64,000 nt of DNA. Origin: Zygnema cylindricum. Lineage: Eukaryota; Streptophyta; Zygnematophyceae; Zygnematales; Zygnemataceae. The notes below the pieces were generated by a model that made no database searches, had not been told where the DNA came from, and saw nothing but the letters and a program-made list of their open reading frames with translations. Made by a program: the position numbers and the translations under genes. Shown in pieces: positions 20,517-31,483 of this stretch. Location: contig JBBHKE010003513.1 of NCBI GenBank assembly GCA_037447655.1, forward strand, positions 62,001-126,000. The letters run 5' to 3'. The first letter of the stretch is position 1. The number at the start of each line of letters is the position of its first letter.

Positions 20517-22100
20517 ATGATGGAACTAGTCACAATACAAGAAGCCTTTTCAGCTCCGGAAAAAGATCAATGGATCGCTGCGGCTAACGATGAAATGCGA
20601 TCGATAATGGAGGCTCAAACTTGGGAGCTTGTGGAGCTTCCACCAGACCGAAAAGCCATCGGTTGTAAGTGGGTCTTTAAAGTAAAGCTGAATCCAGATA
20701 ACTCTATTGAAAGATATATGGCTAGGCTTGTTGCTAAAGGCTATAGTCAGAAGGAGGGAATTGACTACGAAGAGACTTTTTCTCCGGTTGTCCGATTTCC
20801 AACTGTTAGAATTTTGTTATCCTTAGCGGCCATTGAGAATATGGAACTACATCAAATGGATGTTAAGACAGCTTTCTTGCATGGAGATTTAGAGGAAGTA
20901 ATTTATATGAAGCAGCCTGAAAGGTATGAAGAGACTGGAAAAGAAAATCTGGTTTGTAAACTGTTGAAATCCCTGTATGGTTTGAAGCAGGCTCCACGTC
21001 AGTGGAACCTAAAACTAGATGAGTTTCTTACCAGTCTAGGATTCGTCAGGATTAGCTCAGATCACTCAGTCTATGTTATGGAAGGGAAAGATGGGATTAT
21101 GTACATTGCGGTATATGTAGATGATTTGCTGTTGTTAAGCAAGTCATTAAATGAAATTAACAAAATAAAGGCAGCCTTAAATTCAAGATTTGAGATGAAG
21201 GACTAAGGTGAGGCAAAGTATATTCTTGGAATTCAAGTAGAAGAGGATAGAGATAGGAGAACAATCCATCTAACGCAACGTGAAGCGATAGGAAATGTGC
21301 TTGAAAAGTTTGGCATGGCTGAGGCAAACGGAAGTGCCACTCCCATGGAATTTAAGCAGAAAATGGAAGGCATGGAGACCGATGGAGGAATCATTTTTGA
21401 CGATACCTTGGAGTCAGGGGAGGCAGATTTTATGGCCACCATTCCATACCGACAGATTGTTGGTAGCCTAATTTACTTCATGAACTGCACAAGGCCGGAT
21501 ATTGCGGCAGCAGTTGGCGCTTTGAGTCGAAGTTTGCAGAATCCAAGGAAAACAGATTGGGAGGCCGCAAAGAGGGTTCTTCTGTACCTTGTAGGAACAC
21601 GGAATCTTAGACTTGCTCTCGGTGGAGATGAAGTCAAAATTTAGACATGGAGCGATGCTAGCTATGGAGACATGCCAAGCCGCCGTTCCACCACTGGATT
21701 CATTTTGAAGATTGGAACTGGAACATGCTGCTGGAGCAGCAAGCTTCAAAAGGTAACAGCTCAGTCTACAATGGAGGCTGAATATATGGCAGCAAGCTCA
21801 ACTGTCAAGGAGTTACTATGGGTGAAGTCGCTCCTCCAAGAACTTCATTTTATGCAATCCGGTCCTCAAATAGTGTGGTGTGACAACCAAGCAGCTATTG
21901 CGATTGCATCCAATCCGAGTCATCATTTCAAAAGCAAACACATTGATATCAAGCTGCATTTTGTAAGAGAGAAGGTGATGAATAGAATTTTAAAGCTAAG
22001 TTATCTTCCGGATGAGAAGATGGTAGCAGATATGATGACTAAGTCTTTACCTGCACCTAAGTTGAAATTTTGTAGAGAGGAATGTGCAGTCAGTGGCTGA
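20517..22100 (+). pseudogene. Element A reverse transcriptase and RNase H
   Basis: RT motifs in order: [65 protein letters not shown] and the catalytic YVDD in AVYVDDLLLLS (near 21,109-21,141). A TAA at 21,204-21,206 breaks the usual KDLGEAKY. NCTRPDIAAAVG follows. RNase H begins TWSDASYGDMPSRRS after a TAG at 21,642-21,644. Catalytic residues are visible in SDASYGD, MEAEYMA and CDNQAAIAI. The frame ends at 22,100 with MVADMMTKSLPAPKLKF. Confidence 0.93.
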
Positions 22101-22110
22101 GAGAGTCTAA

Positions 22111-22123
22111 AGGTTTAGGGGAG
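22111..22123 (+). promoter_or_regulatory. Polypurine tract of element A
   Basis: AGGTTTAGGGGAG immediately precedes the 3' LTR start TGTTG. The TTTAGGGGAG core is shared with elements E and F. Confidence 0.85.
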
Positions 22124-23114
22124 TGTTGTTTTGGAAACCTTAAGTTCTCTCTATATCTTGCTGCTATGTTGCCATGCTCCGCTAAGTCTGATATCGCAGC
22201 TAGAAACCTTGATCACTCTACACTTGTTGCTATGCTGCTATGGTGCTCTGATCTGACATCGCAGCTGCGCTGCTCTAATATCACAACTGCGCTGACAGAT
22301 CATAGCAGTCATAGCAGTCATAGCAGCTATAGCAGTCTGCGCAAGAAAGGTGTTTTGAATATGAGTCAATTTGTGTGAAGATAAATTGACGGGGACATGA
22401 TTTAGTGAGTATGTAACTCGAAAGGGAGTACACAGATTCGGTGCACTTTAGGCACACGTGTCGGTCCGTGAGAAAGTCAAGTTTGGTTGTTCTAGAAGAA
22501 AAGGTACAGTTACATTTGAGGACCAAATTTATACGTGGAGGTTTATCTTCGGTGATGAAAGAATACGTGGAAAGCGGACGAAGTCCGCCGTCATTTTTGG
22601 AAGAGAAGTATTGACTATACCGTCATTTCAGCGGACGAACTTTAACCGCGTACTATTTCATTTCTAGCTGCTGTCTGATTGGTGGAAATAATTATGTGCA
22701 TTCGACGGTGGGATTTTGTTCATGAAGAGTAGTGTACCAATTGACCACGCTAGTTGTAGTACGGTGTGATCAGCCGTAGGCTCACTTGTATATATAGGAC
22801 TTAGATTACTTTAAGAAAAGTAGGATTGTTGTGTAGGAAAAACTGCGAAGCAGTTTTTGGGTGTGTTTGAATTATAAGATCATTGTGATCTTTTGGCAAA
22901 ACTTTGTGAAATTTTGCATGTGGTTTTTCTGGTGTATATTTTATATTGTGGCAAATTTGCAGACCTAGGGTGTGTCTGGTTTGCTTTGGGCTTCATTGTG
23001 AAGTTGGTTGTTTGTGGGATTTTGTGAGAGTTTCCTCTTTACACAATTGATTATCATGGCAACTGCTGGTGCTTCTTCATCTTCTTCAGTGGCACCAGCT
23101 GCCTCAAATCAACA
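22124..23114 (+). repeat. 3' LTR of element A
   Basis: A 991 bp copy of the 5' LTR, shorter by 18 bp mainly through fewer CATAGCAGT units near 22,300-22,340. It repeats the TATA-like word and both hairpins (first at 22,838-22,858). It also carries the orphan Gag start ATGGCAACTGC at about 23,056, which runs out into flanking element B sequence. Confidence 0.95.
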
Positions 23115-23808
23115 TAGATATCCTGGTTTTCCTTTTGGTTCTAACTTCCAGTTTGATCGATCAGTGTCTAAACTGAACATTTGACTACCGAAAACCTTTA
23201 AGTGTGAAACATCTGGTTTTCGGCCTGTCCATCTCTCATCGGGTGTTTGGCCTTTTACTGCTGAAGTAAGAACTCTATTTTTGAGATAATTTGCACAGTT
23301 CATTGCTTCGGCCCAAAACTTCTTTCCTATCTTCTTATCTGACAGCATACTCCTAGCACTATCACTTAGTGTTCCATTTAATCTTTCAGCTACACCATTC
23401 TGTTCAGGATTTTCAGGAACTGTCTTTTGGTGTTGCACTCCATCTTCTCTCGGAAAATCCTCAAACTGGTTAGAAGTATACTCTCCACCATTGTCACTCC
23501 TTACTCTCTTGATTAAGGTTTCATGGAGTTTTTCACTCCATACTTTATATTTTTTAAAACATTCTTGAGCCTCTGACTTATTTTTCAAAACATACACCCT
23601 AGAATACCGAGACCAATCATCGGTGATAGTCATCATAAATCTCTTCCCCCCGGGTGATGGCACTTTGGCTGGCCCCCAAAAATCTGTATGTACTAAATCT
23701 AGAATCTTTTCTCCCTTATAGCAGGCAGTTTTTGGGAAGGGTAACGTGTGTGCTTTACCTTGAGCACATCCACTACAATCACTTAGATTCTCACTTTCCC
23801 CGAACTGA
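23115..23808 (-). pseudogene. Element B integrase core (segment between A and the TRIM)
   Basis: Minus-strand copia integrase: second zinc pair region (CxGCAQGKAH), HTDFWGPAKVPSPGGKRF, RVRSDNGGEYTSNQF, PENPEQNGVAERLNGT, FWAEAMNCANYLKNR and WTGRKPDVSHLKVFGSQ. The catalytic Asp, Asp and Glu are present. The frame exits leftward into the A insertion at PGYL and re-enters at 16,859 with LGYDED, losing no codon apart from the duplicated target. Confidence 0.92.
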
Positions 23809-24323
23809 TGTTAGATTTCCTAGAAATCCGGGATTCAGCATGTCCCACACTTGGGAAAATTGAGCCGGCCAGCGTTCGAACCTGGGACCTTTCACTTCAG
23901 CTGCGAACGCACTACCACTGTGCCACCAGCTCGATGTTGAGACTGGAGGGTCCGTACCCATTTATTACGGGCGGCTCGAGTATGGATATTTCCATATTCT
24001 ACCCCGTATTGAACCGGCTTCAAGTGCCAATCCAACACCCCCCCTCACGGGAAAGCCGGTCAAACCATCAACAATCCCGCTGGCTCTGATACCATGTTAG
24101 ATTTCCTAGAAATCCGGGATTCGGCATGTCCCACACTTGGGAAAATTGAGCCGGCAAGGGTTCGAACCTGAGACCTTTCACTTCAGCTGCGAACGCACTA
24201 CCACTGTGCCACCAGCTCGATGTTGAGACTGGAGGGTCCCTACCCATTTATAACGGGCGGCTCGAGTATGGATATTTCCATATTCTACCCCGTATTGAAC
24301 CGGCTTCACGTGCCAATCCAACA
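23809..24323 (-). mobile_element. TRIM (miniature LTR retrotransposon) inside element B
   Basis: Two direct 229 bp LTRs (23,809-24,037 and 24,095-24,323), TGTTAGATTTCC...CAATCCAACA, flank only 57 bp. The target duplication ACTGA is perfect (23,804-23,808 and 24,324-24,328). On the minus strand the internal part starts with TGGTATCAGAGCCA, a PBS for the 3' end of plant initiator tRNA-Met, abutting the LTR. It ends with the PPT GTGAGGGGGGG before TGTTGG. No coding capacity exists, so it depends on proteins from another element. The LTRs differ at few positions, so the insertion is fairly recent. Confidence 0.95.
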
Positions 24324-25086
24324 ACTGAATCCCTTCCACTACTCCCATCTTTTTCATCTCTCTTAATTTATCTAGATTCACATGCCCAAGCCTCTTATGC
24401 CATATCATTATATCATGAACACCAGCATAGTAAAGTTCCTTCTTTTCATTGCTTAAAATCAGCCTAAACATCCCTTGGCTACCTTTTTCAGCAGTGAAAT
24501 AAACTTCCTCCTCAAAACTAGCAGTAAAGACTCCTTTCCTACTGCTAGTATCAAAACCCTCATCATCTAATACAGACGTAGAGATGAGGTTTTTGTTCAG
24601 CTCCGGAGTAAACAACACATTGGAGAATGTAACTATAGATGTCTTTCCTTCTACTAACACTTTTAGATCTACCAATCCTACAAGAGTAGTAGTGACTATC
24701 CTCCCATCCCCGTACTCTATCTCTACGGTGGGAATCTTTCTTATCTTAGTGAACAGGTGTTTATCTTTACACATGTGCATGGATGCACCTAAATCTACAA
24801 TCCAGCGTGCTTCACCTTTCAATCCACCGAAAGCACAATTCTGCTTTCGTGGAATTTCGACCTCGTTTTTCGCTTCCAACTCCTCATCCAATAGGAGTTC
24901 TTCGTCCCCGTCCTAGGATTCCGCCTCATGTACCTGTGTCACAAGGTCCTTTTTCTTTCGTCTCGGGGGTCCACCAGTCTTCCCCTCCTTTAATCGCAGC
25001 TCGGTTAACTTAGTGCATTCAGCCATATAGTGCCCGGGTTTCTTACAAAAAGGGCACAATCCTTTGGGAGTCATTGGTTCGAACTA
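24324..25086 (-). pseudogene. Element B zinc knuckle, protease and integrase N-terminus
   Basis: On the minus strand: knuckle CPFCKKPGHYMAEC near 25,050, then an acidic segment with a TAG at 24,913-24,915. The protease region reads WIVDLGASMHMC, where the active-site Ser of D-S-G is Leu (a single C-to-T change), so the protease should be dead. Integrase zinc pair IWHKRLGHVNLDKLREM follows. The frame is cut by the TRIM after GVVEGIQ. Confidence 0.9.
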
Positions 25087-25953
25087 ATCGGTCTGATTTT
25101 TCTGCCCCTCCCCTCGATAATTTCCAACCTGTTTTCTGGAATCATTGTTTCTCTAATCGGTCTCGGCTGCCAAAGCTTGCCCACTCTTTCCTCCCCTTTG
25201 GATCTCAATTGTATTCTCCCGAACGAGAATTATCCCTACCACTGAATTCCAAATCCACCTTGAGTCCACCAAGTCTTGCATACGGTTTACTATGTTCTCG
25301 AACTCCTCAGGTAACTTCATGAGTAAACAGTTAACCTTTTCCTTTTCACTAAATACTTTTCCAGCACTTTCTAGTTCCATGAAAAGTGTAGCAAGCTCAT
25401 TGCAAAAATCTAACATCTTCCCCCCTTTGTATACATACTCCTTAATTTTCTGATCAGCCAACTGTTGTTGCTGAATCATACCGTTTTGGTACATCTCTAT
25501 GAGAGCCATCCAAAAATCGGATGCCCTCTCTACCTGCAAATGGGGAGATGCAAGCCCTTGAGTAAGATGGCGGAGAATGAAGTGCTTAGCCGCTATATTG
25601 TTGTAGTCCCACGTATCGATATCATTCTCTTCGTTCCTCGGAATAGGTGACATGAATGCCAAACAAGTTGCTATTGCTGTGACCGTATCCTTCTCCTTTC
25701 CTTTGTCCACCACCTCTCCTTCCTTTTTCTCCTCCGTTGAAGATGGATCTGCATCTCTAGTGAATTTGCCTCTTGTAAACCCAGGAGGTAACCTAAGACT
25801 GGATGGACGCCTTTTTCGTCCACTCACTATTCCCCAAAACCGTTTGTCACATAGAGCTGGTGTCATCATACTTTCCCAGTATATGAAGCCAACTCCATTG
25901 AATATGGGCACCCTAGATGGTGGGCCCATAATCTGCAACTGTGAGACCTCCAT
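25087..25953 (-). pseudogene. Element B Gag
   Basis: The start ATG at 25,953 lies 20 bases inside the 5' LTR, and PBS-encoded IMGPPSRVPIFNG follows. This is the same N-terminal layout as element A. Copia Gag blocks include DTWDYNNIAAKHFILRHL, FWMALIEMYQNG, YVYKGGKMLDFCNELATLF and LLMKLPEEFENIV. Stops (CTA on the plus strand) at 25,153-25,155 and 25,084-25,086 interrupt the region before the zinc knuckle. Confidence 0.88.
25919..25933 (-). promoter_or_regulatory. Primer-binding site of element B (half initiator tRNA)
   Basis: On the minus strand GATTATGGGCCCACC follows the LTR end TTGCA with no spacer. It matches element A's site at 14 of 15 positions, although the two LTR families are otherwise unlike. 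Confidence 0.8.
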
Positions 25954-26966
25954 AGGACCTCAAAGTAGGCAGCTCACACGAAGCCTCAAGGATAACCCTG
26001 ACCCCTTTGTGTTTCAGTAAGAATAATTGCCACCCTCGGAGACAAAAACTCTGACCACCTTCACCCCGGTAAAGGCAAGACTCCGTTGAGTCTATGGCAA
26101 AAAGAATCTCTGAATTTGCTCCCCTGAGCAGTAAGTTATGAAGGGTCAAAGTTTACCTTTTGTACAGGAGCTCTCTGGGAGAGAGGGTCTAATCTATCAA
26201 AAGTTTCTAAGTCCTATCTCTCTCTAAAACTCTATCTACTGAAGTACGGCACCAATCATAAGAGTGTATTGTACATAAAGGTACATGGGCCGATGTACTT
26301 TATGTACGGCCATTGTACAACATGGCCAACAAGTCGACACATGTCATTTTTGGATTCGTTCCTGGAATCCCCAGAGATGCTGAAATCCAATGTGATTGTG
26401 CCACGTGGCGATTAATGTGACGTCGATCGTCAACCGCCAAAAACTCATTCCGCGATCTCGGCATGCTTCGTGGTCGTCTGATGAAGCCGGATTACAATCG
26501 TGGTCATCAAAAATACTTGCGCAATATTTGTTTCGCTTTCGAAACAAAATGCGCGGTATCCGTTTAGGATGTCCCGTCGCCGTACATTACAAACTCTATC
26601 CATGTCTAAATATCCCGTTGAATGAAAATAGGTTTCGTGTTAACGTTTAAATAACTACGAAACCCTATATCTCCAAGCATCATGTCAAACTAAATGGCTA
26701 AGGCTACCGGCTACATTGATTGACGGTAGGTACTAAGTTCAAATCCTGGGTCCGTCAATTTCTATTTTGTTAAATCTACCAAAATCTACAACCCGTAACT
26801 CTATCTCTAATCAGCATAGGCAGCCATGGCTCTAGCTCCCTCTTCAACCTTCAGTGAGTGCGACAAGTGTGTGAGCTGAAGAGAGAAGTTAGAGGTAGGT
26901 GCCTCGGCTTCTTTTTTGCATTTTGCAAAACCTAGAAAATACTAAAATAACCTTTTAATTTCTACA
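25934..26966 (-). repeat. 5' LTR of element B
   Basis: Aligns end to end with the copy at 13,770-14,803. Its outer edge joins element C's pol at CGG TTT, and its inner edge contains the Gag start codon. Confidence 0.95.
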
Positions 26967-27995
26967 AAACCGGCGATGTAACTCAGGAGAATGCAGATCC
27001 TCCTCGTTCACCCAAGAGTCGTTCTTAGCTTCGTAGCTATTCCAACGCACCAGATACTGGCTGGAGTTGGAATTCTGAGAGCGGCCCGACTGAAGGATCT
27101 CCTCCACCACATACTCCTCCGAGGTACCGTGAACGAGGGGCAAAGGAGTATTCCGCCGTCAATTAGGAAACATCGAATCAGGGTCTCGAAATGGTTTAAG
27201 CAGGGAAACAGGGAAGACATTGTGGATATGCCACTCCTTCGGAATATCCAACTTATAAGACACCTCATCCAAACGTGACAGAACTGTGAATGGGCCCGTG
27301 AATTTCGGTGCAAATTTCTTAGAGAGGGCACCCGGTAAGGAGAGGTTTGCCATATTAAGGCGAACCTTATCACCCACGGTGAAAACGGTTTCCTTTTGGT
27401 GAGAGTCGGCCTGCGACTTTTGACGATCCTTTGCCAGTTGGAGTGCCTTCGCCGCCATTTCCAGGTTCCCTTGCAACGTTTTGGCAAAATCCCGAGCTGT
27501 CGGCGTAGGGCAGTCCGCGACCAATAGGTTTTTTGGCAGGGTGGGTTCTCGTCCATTGAGGGAGAATGGCGTAGCATTCGTGGACAAGTGCACCGCACTC
27601 TTGTACGCCACCTCAATCGCTGTTAGACGGTTCACCCAATCCGTTTGGTGCACCAAAATATAAGCCCGCAACGCCTCCTCCAAAGTCCGATTCACCCTTT
27701 CAGCCTGACCATCCTTCTGTGGGTGGTAAGCTATGGAAATGGCCAGCTGCGTTCCACACAGTTCGAACAAACTTCTCATAAAGTGACTCACAAATTTTTG
27801 ATCCCGGTCGCCAACAATCCTTTTTAGGAGTCCGTGATGGCGGAATATCTCCCGAAAGAATAAGTCTCCCACATCTCGCGCTGTGGCTGTGGTTGTCGTG
27901 GGTAAGAAATGGGCCATTTTTGTTAAGTAATCCACGACAACGAAAATAGAGTCATAACCTTCTTTGGTCAACGGGAGAGCAACGATGAAGTCCAT
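26967..27995 (-). pseudogene. Element C integrase core and chromodomain
   Basis: Minus strand: integrase core MDFIVALPLTKEG with catalytic Asp, VGDRDQKFVSHF (Asp) and HPQKDGQAERVNRTLEEALR (Glu). A GPY/F-like domain follows (VGDKVRLNMANL, KFAPKFTGPFTVL, HNVFPVSLLKPF). A TGA at 27,159-27,161, likely from CGA, precedes a chromodomain (EEYVVEEILQSGRSQ, SQYLVRWNSY, NDSWVNEEDL). Chromodomains on gypsy integrases bind methylated histone H3 and can steer insertion to heterochromatin. That fits this element's position in a satellite. The chromodomain's own last residues are joined to element B's LTR. Confidence 0.93.
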
Positions 27996-28061
27996 CGAAA
28001 TCGCTTCCCAAGGAATAGATAGTATCAGAAGGGGTTGTAACAGACCTTGGTGACCCGATTT

Positions 28062-28973
28062 TTATTTGTTTATGTTACAAGAGTCACACGTCCGGACATA
28101 CTCCGCAATGTCGTGAATCATGTTTGGCCAATAATACGCCTCAGTGACACGTGTGGTTGTTTTATCCCGGCCGAAATGTCCACTGAGCGGTCCATCATGA
28201 CTTGTTTTAAGTATCAAATGACGTAGCTCCTTGTTTGTCGGAACGTAAAGTCGCGTTGTTTGACTTCGTCTGTATCGCCACATACCATTGGAGGTCCAAA
28301 CTAATACCTTATGTTTTATCAGTTCTTTTAATGTCTCGTCTTCGTCATATGGAGCCTTGATTCTACTCAGCCACTGCTCGTCCACTTGCACCGTACTAGT
28401 GACTGCGCTGAGTTTCGGATCTTGCGCTGCGTTCGACGTTGCGGTGTTCTTTTTCACAGAGCTCACGTCTTCATCTTGCACTGTTTGCGATCGCTGCTCT
28501 GCCACCGGTGCAACAACTCCGGGTCTTCTAGACAGCGCATCCGCCGGATTCGTCTTACCCGGCTTATACTCAATGACAAGTTCCGGCCCGAAGGTCTGCA
28601 AAAACGTCATCTATCGCGCTTGTTTCTTTAACAACTTCGGCTGTGTTTGAAGGTACTGCAGGGCGTGGTGATCCGTGATAATTGTGATCCGCTTCCCTTG
28701 AACGTAACATTTCCAAACTTCTAGCACGTTAATGATCGCAATTGTCTCGTTTTCATGGGTGGCCCAGTTAAGCTCCGCTGCCTTTAGCTTCCGACTGTCC
28801 TAGGCAATGGGTTGTAGGCCCTTTCTTTGATCCTGCATAAGGATTGTTCCAATAGGTGTATCGCTGGCGTCTGTAATTATCGTCCAAGGTAATTCCGGGT
28901 CGGGAACAACTAACATATGGGCGGTAACCTACCGCTCGTTTAGCGTGTTAAAAGTTGCCCCTTGCACCGGTGT
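28062..28973 (-). pseudogene. Element C RNase H and integrase H2C2 finger
   Basis: RNase H is readable on the minus strand from about 28,900: ITDASDTPIGTIL, RKLKAAELNWATHENETIAI and ITIITDHHALQYL, then VIEYKPGKTNPADALSRR. The integrase finger has HLILKTSHDGPLSGHFG and VRTCDSCNINK. TAG stops near 28,800 and 28,611 (the latter where Trp is usual before MTFLQTF) break the frame. Confidence 0.88.
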
Positions 28974-29963
28974 TCATTCGTAGGGCACATCGTTCTTGAG
29001 CAATTCTGTGAGTGGTGCAGCGATTTTTGAGAAACTTTCGACAAAACGTCGATAGTAGTAGCATAATCCTAGAAAGCTCCGCAATTCCGTAATATTCACC
29101 GGCTGCAGCCACTCCTTCACTGCCCTCGGTTTGTTCGGATCCACCGCGATTCCGTCTTGGCTCACCAGATGGCCCAGAAAATCAATTTTCTCCTTGAAGA
29201 AGTCACATTTACTCCTCTTTGCCTACAACTTATTTTCCCGAAGGATTTGTAAGATCGTTCGTAGGTGCTTCATGTGATCCTCCAGCGTTCGGCTATACAC
29301 CAAGATGTCGTCGAGAAAGACGATAACAAACGCATCCAGATATTGCCGGAAGATGGAGTTCATCAGATGTATAAAAGTCACCGGCGCATTGGTCAACCCG
29401 AACGACATTACGCGAAACTGGAAATGGCCATACCACGTTCTAAACGCCGTCTTTTCCACATCCTCCTCAGCAATTCTAATCTGGTGATAATCGCTCCGCA
29501 AATCTATCTTCGAGAAATATTTAGCGCCTCGAAGTCGATCTAACAATTCGTCAATTCTCAGTAAAGGGTACGCATTCTTCACCGTTAACTTGTTTAGCGC
29601 TTGGTAGTCCACACACATACGGAAACCTCCATCTTTTTTATTCACGAAGAGGACGAGGGCTCCATACGATGACTTGCTCGGTTCTATTGCTCCGGCTTCG
29701 ACCAACTCTGCAAGTTGCTTTTTAAGTTCGTCTAATTCGGTGTAACTCATCTTGTATATCCAATTAGCCGGGGGTACCGCTCCGAGAACAAGTTCTATCT
29801 TGTGGTCTACTTCGCGCTTCGAAGGTAAGCCCTCGAGAGCTTCGGGGGAAAAACATCTACGTACTCCTCGAGAAGTTTTGTCACGACTTCTAAGGCCTCT
29901 TCGGAAGTCTTTCCGGTGTCGTCCCTTTATTTTAATTCGAAGTCGTAGTCCTTCTTCTTCCAT
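28974..29963 (-). pseudogene. Element C reverse transcriptase
   Basis: Ty3/gypsy RT on the minus strand: [71 protein letters not shown] and the catalytic LDD in [14 protein letters not shown]. The connection domain has [20 protein letters not shown] stop at the end of ILRENKL (29,223) and a following frame break separate thumb from palm. Confidence 0.92.
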
Positions 29964-30172
29964 TCCTCTATAATCTCCTCTTTTGCCTTCTCCATGGGCT
30001 GGACGACCGCTACACCAATAGTTTCCCCTTTTCTGAGTGCCCTCTTAAGCTGTAAGGCCGAAAGCAGGCGTCCCTCTTCTGCTCCTTTACCAGCCGCTCC
30101 CGATTTTACCTCAAACTCTTCTTCACCCTTCTTCACTCTCATGGCCCCACTTCTCCAATCGATCGTCGGATT

Positions 30173-30700
30173 CTATTTTTGCAGCCACGGCTTCCCCAAC
30201 ATTACCTCATGGTCCCGAAGAGGTAATACATGAAGAGTGTCGTACCAACGGAATTTCCCGATTCCGACGCGTAACCGCGGAGTACGATGGGTAATGGATA
30301 AGGAACTTTCGTCTACCAATTGTACCAACTGATGATCCTTAAGTACCACAAGAGGAATTTTCAACTTTTTCACCGTCCCCTCGTTGATGAAATTTTCCGT
30401 TGCTCCGGAGTCCACCATGAAGCTAGTTGCACTCACTCCGATTTGACCCCGAAATATCAAAGGGTCTCCTCCTTCACCGGCTAACCTCATGACATTAAGT
30501 TTTCCCTTTCCTGGATTTTTCCGTTTTGGACATACCTGGGCCATATGGTCCGGGGAACTGCACTGGAAGCATAAGCCATTTTGCCTCCTCCGTTGGAGCT
30601 CCTCGGAGGACAAAATGTTGGCCTTGGTCTTGATAGTTTTCTTCTTTTTCCGCAGCACGTTGACCACCTCTTTATCCTCATCAATTGCTCCGAGCTCCAT
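30173..30700 (-). pseudogene. Element C zinc knuckle and aspartic protease
   Basis: Knuckle CFQCSSPDHMAQVC (the usual Gly before His is Asp), then a basic linker and the protease active site VDSGATENFI near 30,410. LLRDHEVMLGKPWLQK-like sequence ends the domain. A second overlapping frame at 30,487-30,801 is a shadow of this one. Confidence 0.9.
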
Positions 30701-31449
30701 GGGAGTTGGACCATCGTCTCGGCGACCCCCTCCACCGCTACACGACCCATAATGATAAGGTCGTCGGAAGGTGAAGTCGACTGAATCGGTCCGCTTAGCA
30801 AACTAAATGATTGCTGAGAGACTAAGGGGTGCAGTCAAATTGTCAGTTTGCCTTCTTGGGCAGTAGTGGTTGTGGCTTGAAGTGGGTTAGTTAAATACTA
30901 TCTAGAGGCTTCCTGTATTCTGTAGTCCAATGGAGGACACAGAATTGCAACCTTACACTCTCAAAACCGTTGCGTTAACTCCAACACCGAAGTTCGTTGC
31001 TTCAACACTGCTATCTTATCTCTTGCAGCCTTAACGGTATTTACAGGCTGCTAGGCGTCACGGTGGAATTGAACGAAGAGAGCCCAAACGGTCGTAATCT
31101 CATAATTCTCCGCCAATGTCCTCCACCATGCTCTCGCTGCTCCCTTAAGAAGACCACCCGCGTAGTGAATCTTCTCACGGTCCGATAGGCTAGGAAAATT
31201 CTCGAGATAATTCGCAACAGAGAATAGCCACGTGTCCAGGTTCTTGTGTCTTGCAGGGTCGAACTCGTCTAGAAGTCTTAATTTTGGTCTCTTGTAGTCC
31301 CTCTCTATGCCTCCATGAGGTTGCTCGCCAAGACGAGATTCCAAAGCTGCAACGGTGTTGCTCAGCTGTGAGTTCTGTAATCTAACGCTTTCTAACTCCT
31401 TGAGAACTTGCGCTAACATTTTCGCAGTGGACACGCCGTGTTCGTCCAT
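30701..31449 (-). pseudogene. Element C Gag
   Basis: Gag starts at ATG 31,449, about 20 bases after the PBS, and reads MDEHGVSTAKMLAQVLKELE with a coiled-coil-like N-terminus. LDEFDPARHKNLDTWLFSV and LKGAARAWWRTLAE follow, as in the retrotransposon gag family. A TAG near 31,050 interrupts at FHRDA, after which PVNTVKAARDKIAVL continues the frame. Further decay lies between about 30,980 and 30,700. Confidence 0.85.
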
Positions 31450-31470
31450 GCTGTCGAGTCACGGGGAAGA

Positions 31471-31482
31471 GCTCCGATACCA
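31471..31482 (-). promoter_or_regulatory. Primer-binding site of element C
   Basis: On the minus strand TGGTATCGGAGC lies one base after the 5' LTR. It matches the complement of the plant initiator tRNA-Met 3' end (TGGTATCAGAGC) at 11 of 12 positions. Confidence 0.85.
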
Positions 31483-31483
31483 G

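Larger units (their letters stand above)
16860..23114 (+). mobile_element. Element A: Ty1/copia retrotransposon inserted in B
   Basis: LTRs of 1,009 bp (16,860-17,868) and 991 bp (22,124-23,114) begin TGTTGTTTTGGAAACC and end ATCAACA. The flanking bases are AAGAT (left) and TAGAT (right), a 5 bp duplication with one change. The PBS is the half-tRNA type and the PPT is AGGTTTAGGGGAG. Gag, CCHC, protease, integrase, RT and RNase H follow in Ty1/copia order on the plus strand. Visible lesions are a TAG at 18,380, a frameshift within 20,310-20,515, a TAA at 21,204 and a TAG at 21,642. The LTRs are the most alike of the nested elements, consistent with late insertion. Confidence 0.96.
13770..26966 (-). 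mobile_element. Element B: Ty1/copia retrotransposon inserted in C, itself hosting A and a TRIM
   Basis: LTRs of 1,034 and 1,033 bp lie at 13,770-14,803 and 25,934-26,966, both TGCAACT...TTTCTACA on the plus strand. The flanks AAACA and AAACC match at four of five positions, a likely slightly mutated duplication. The minus-strand order is 5' LTR, gag, CCHC, protease, integrase, RT, RNase H, PPT, 3' LTR, as in Ty1/copia. Element A (16,860-23,114) and a TRIM (23,809-24,323) split the integrase region. Removing A rejoins PGYL to LGYDED in frame. Several stops are present. Confidence 0.95.
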
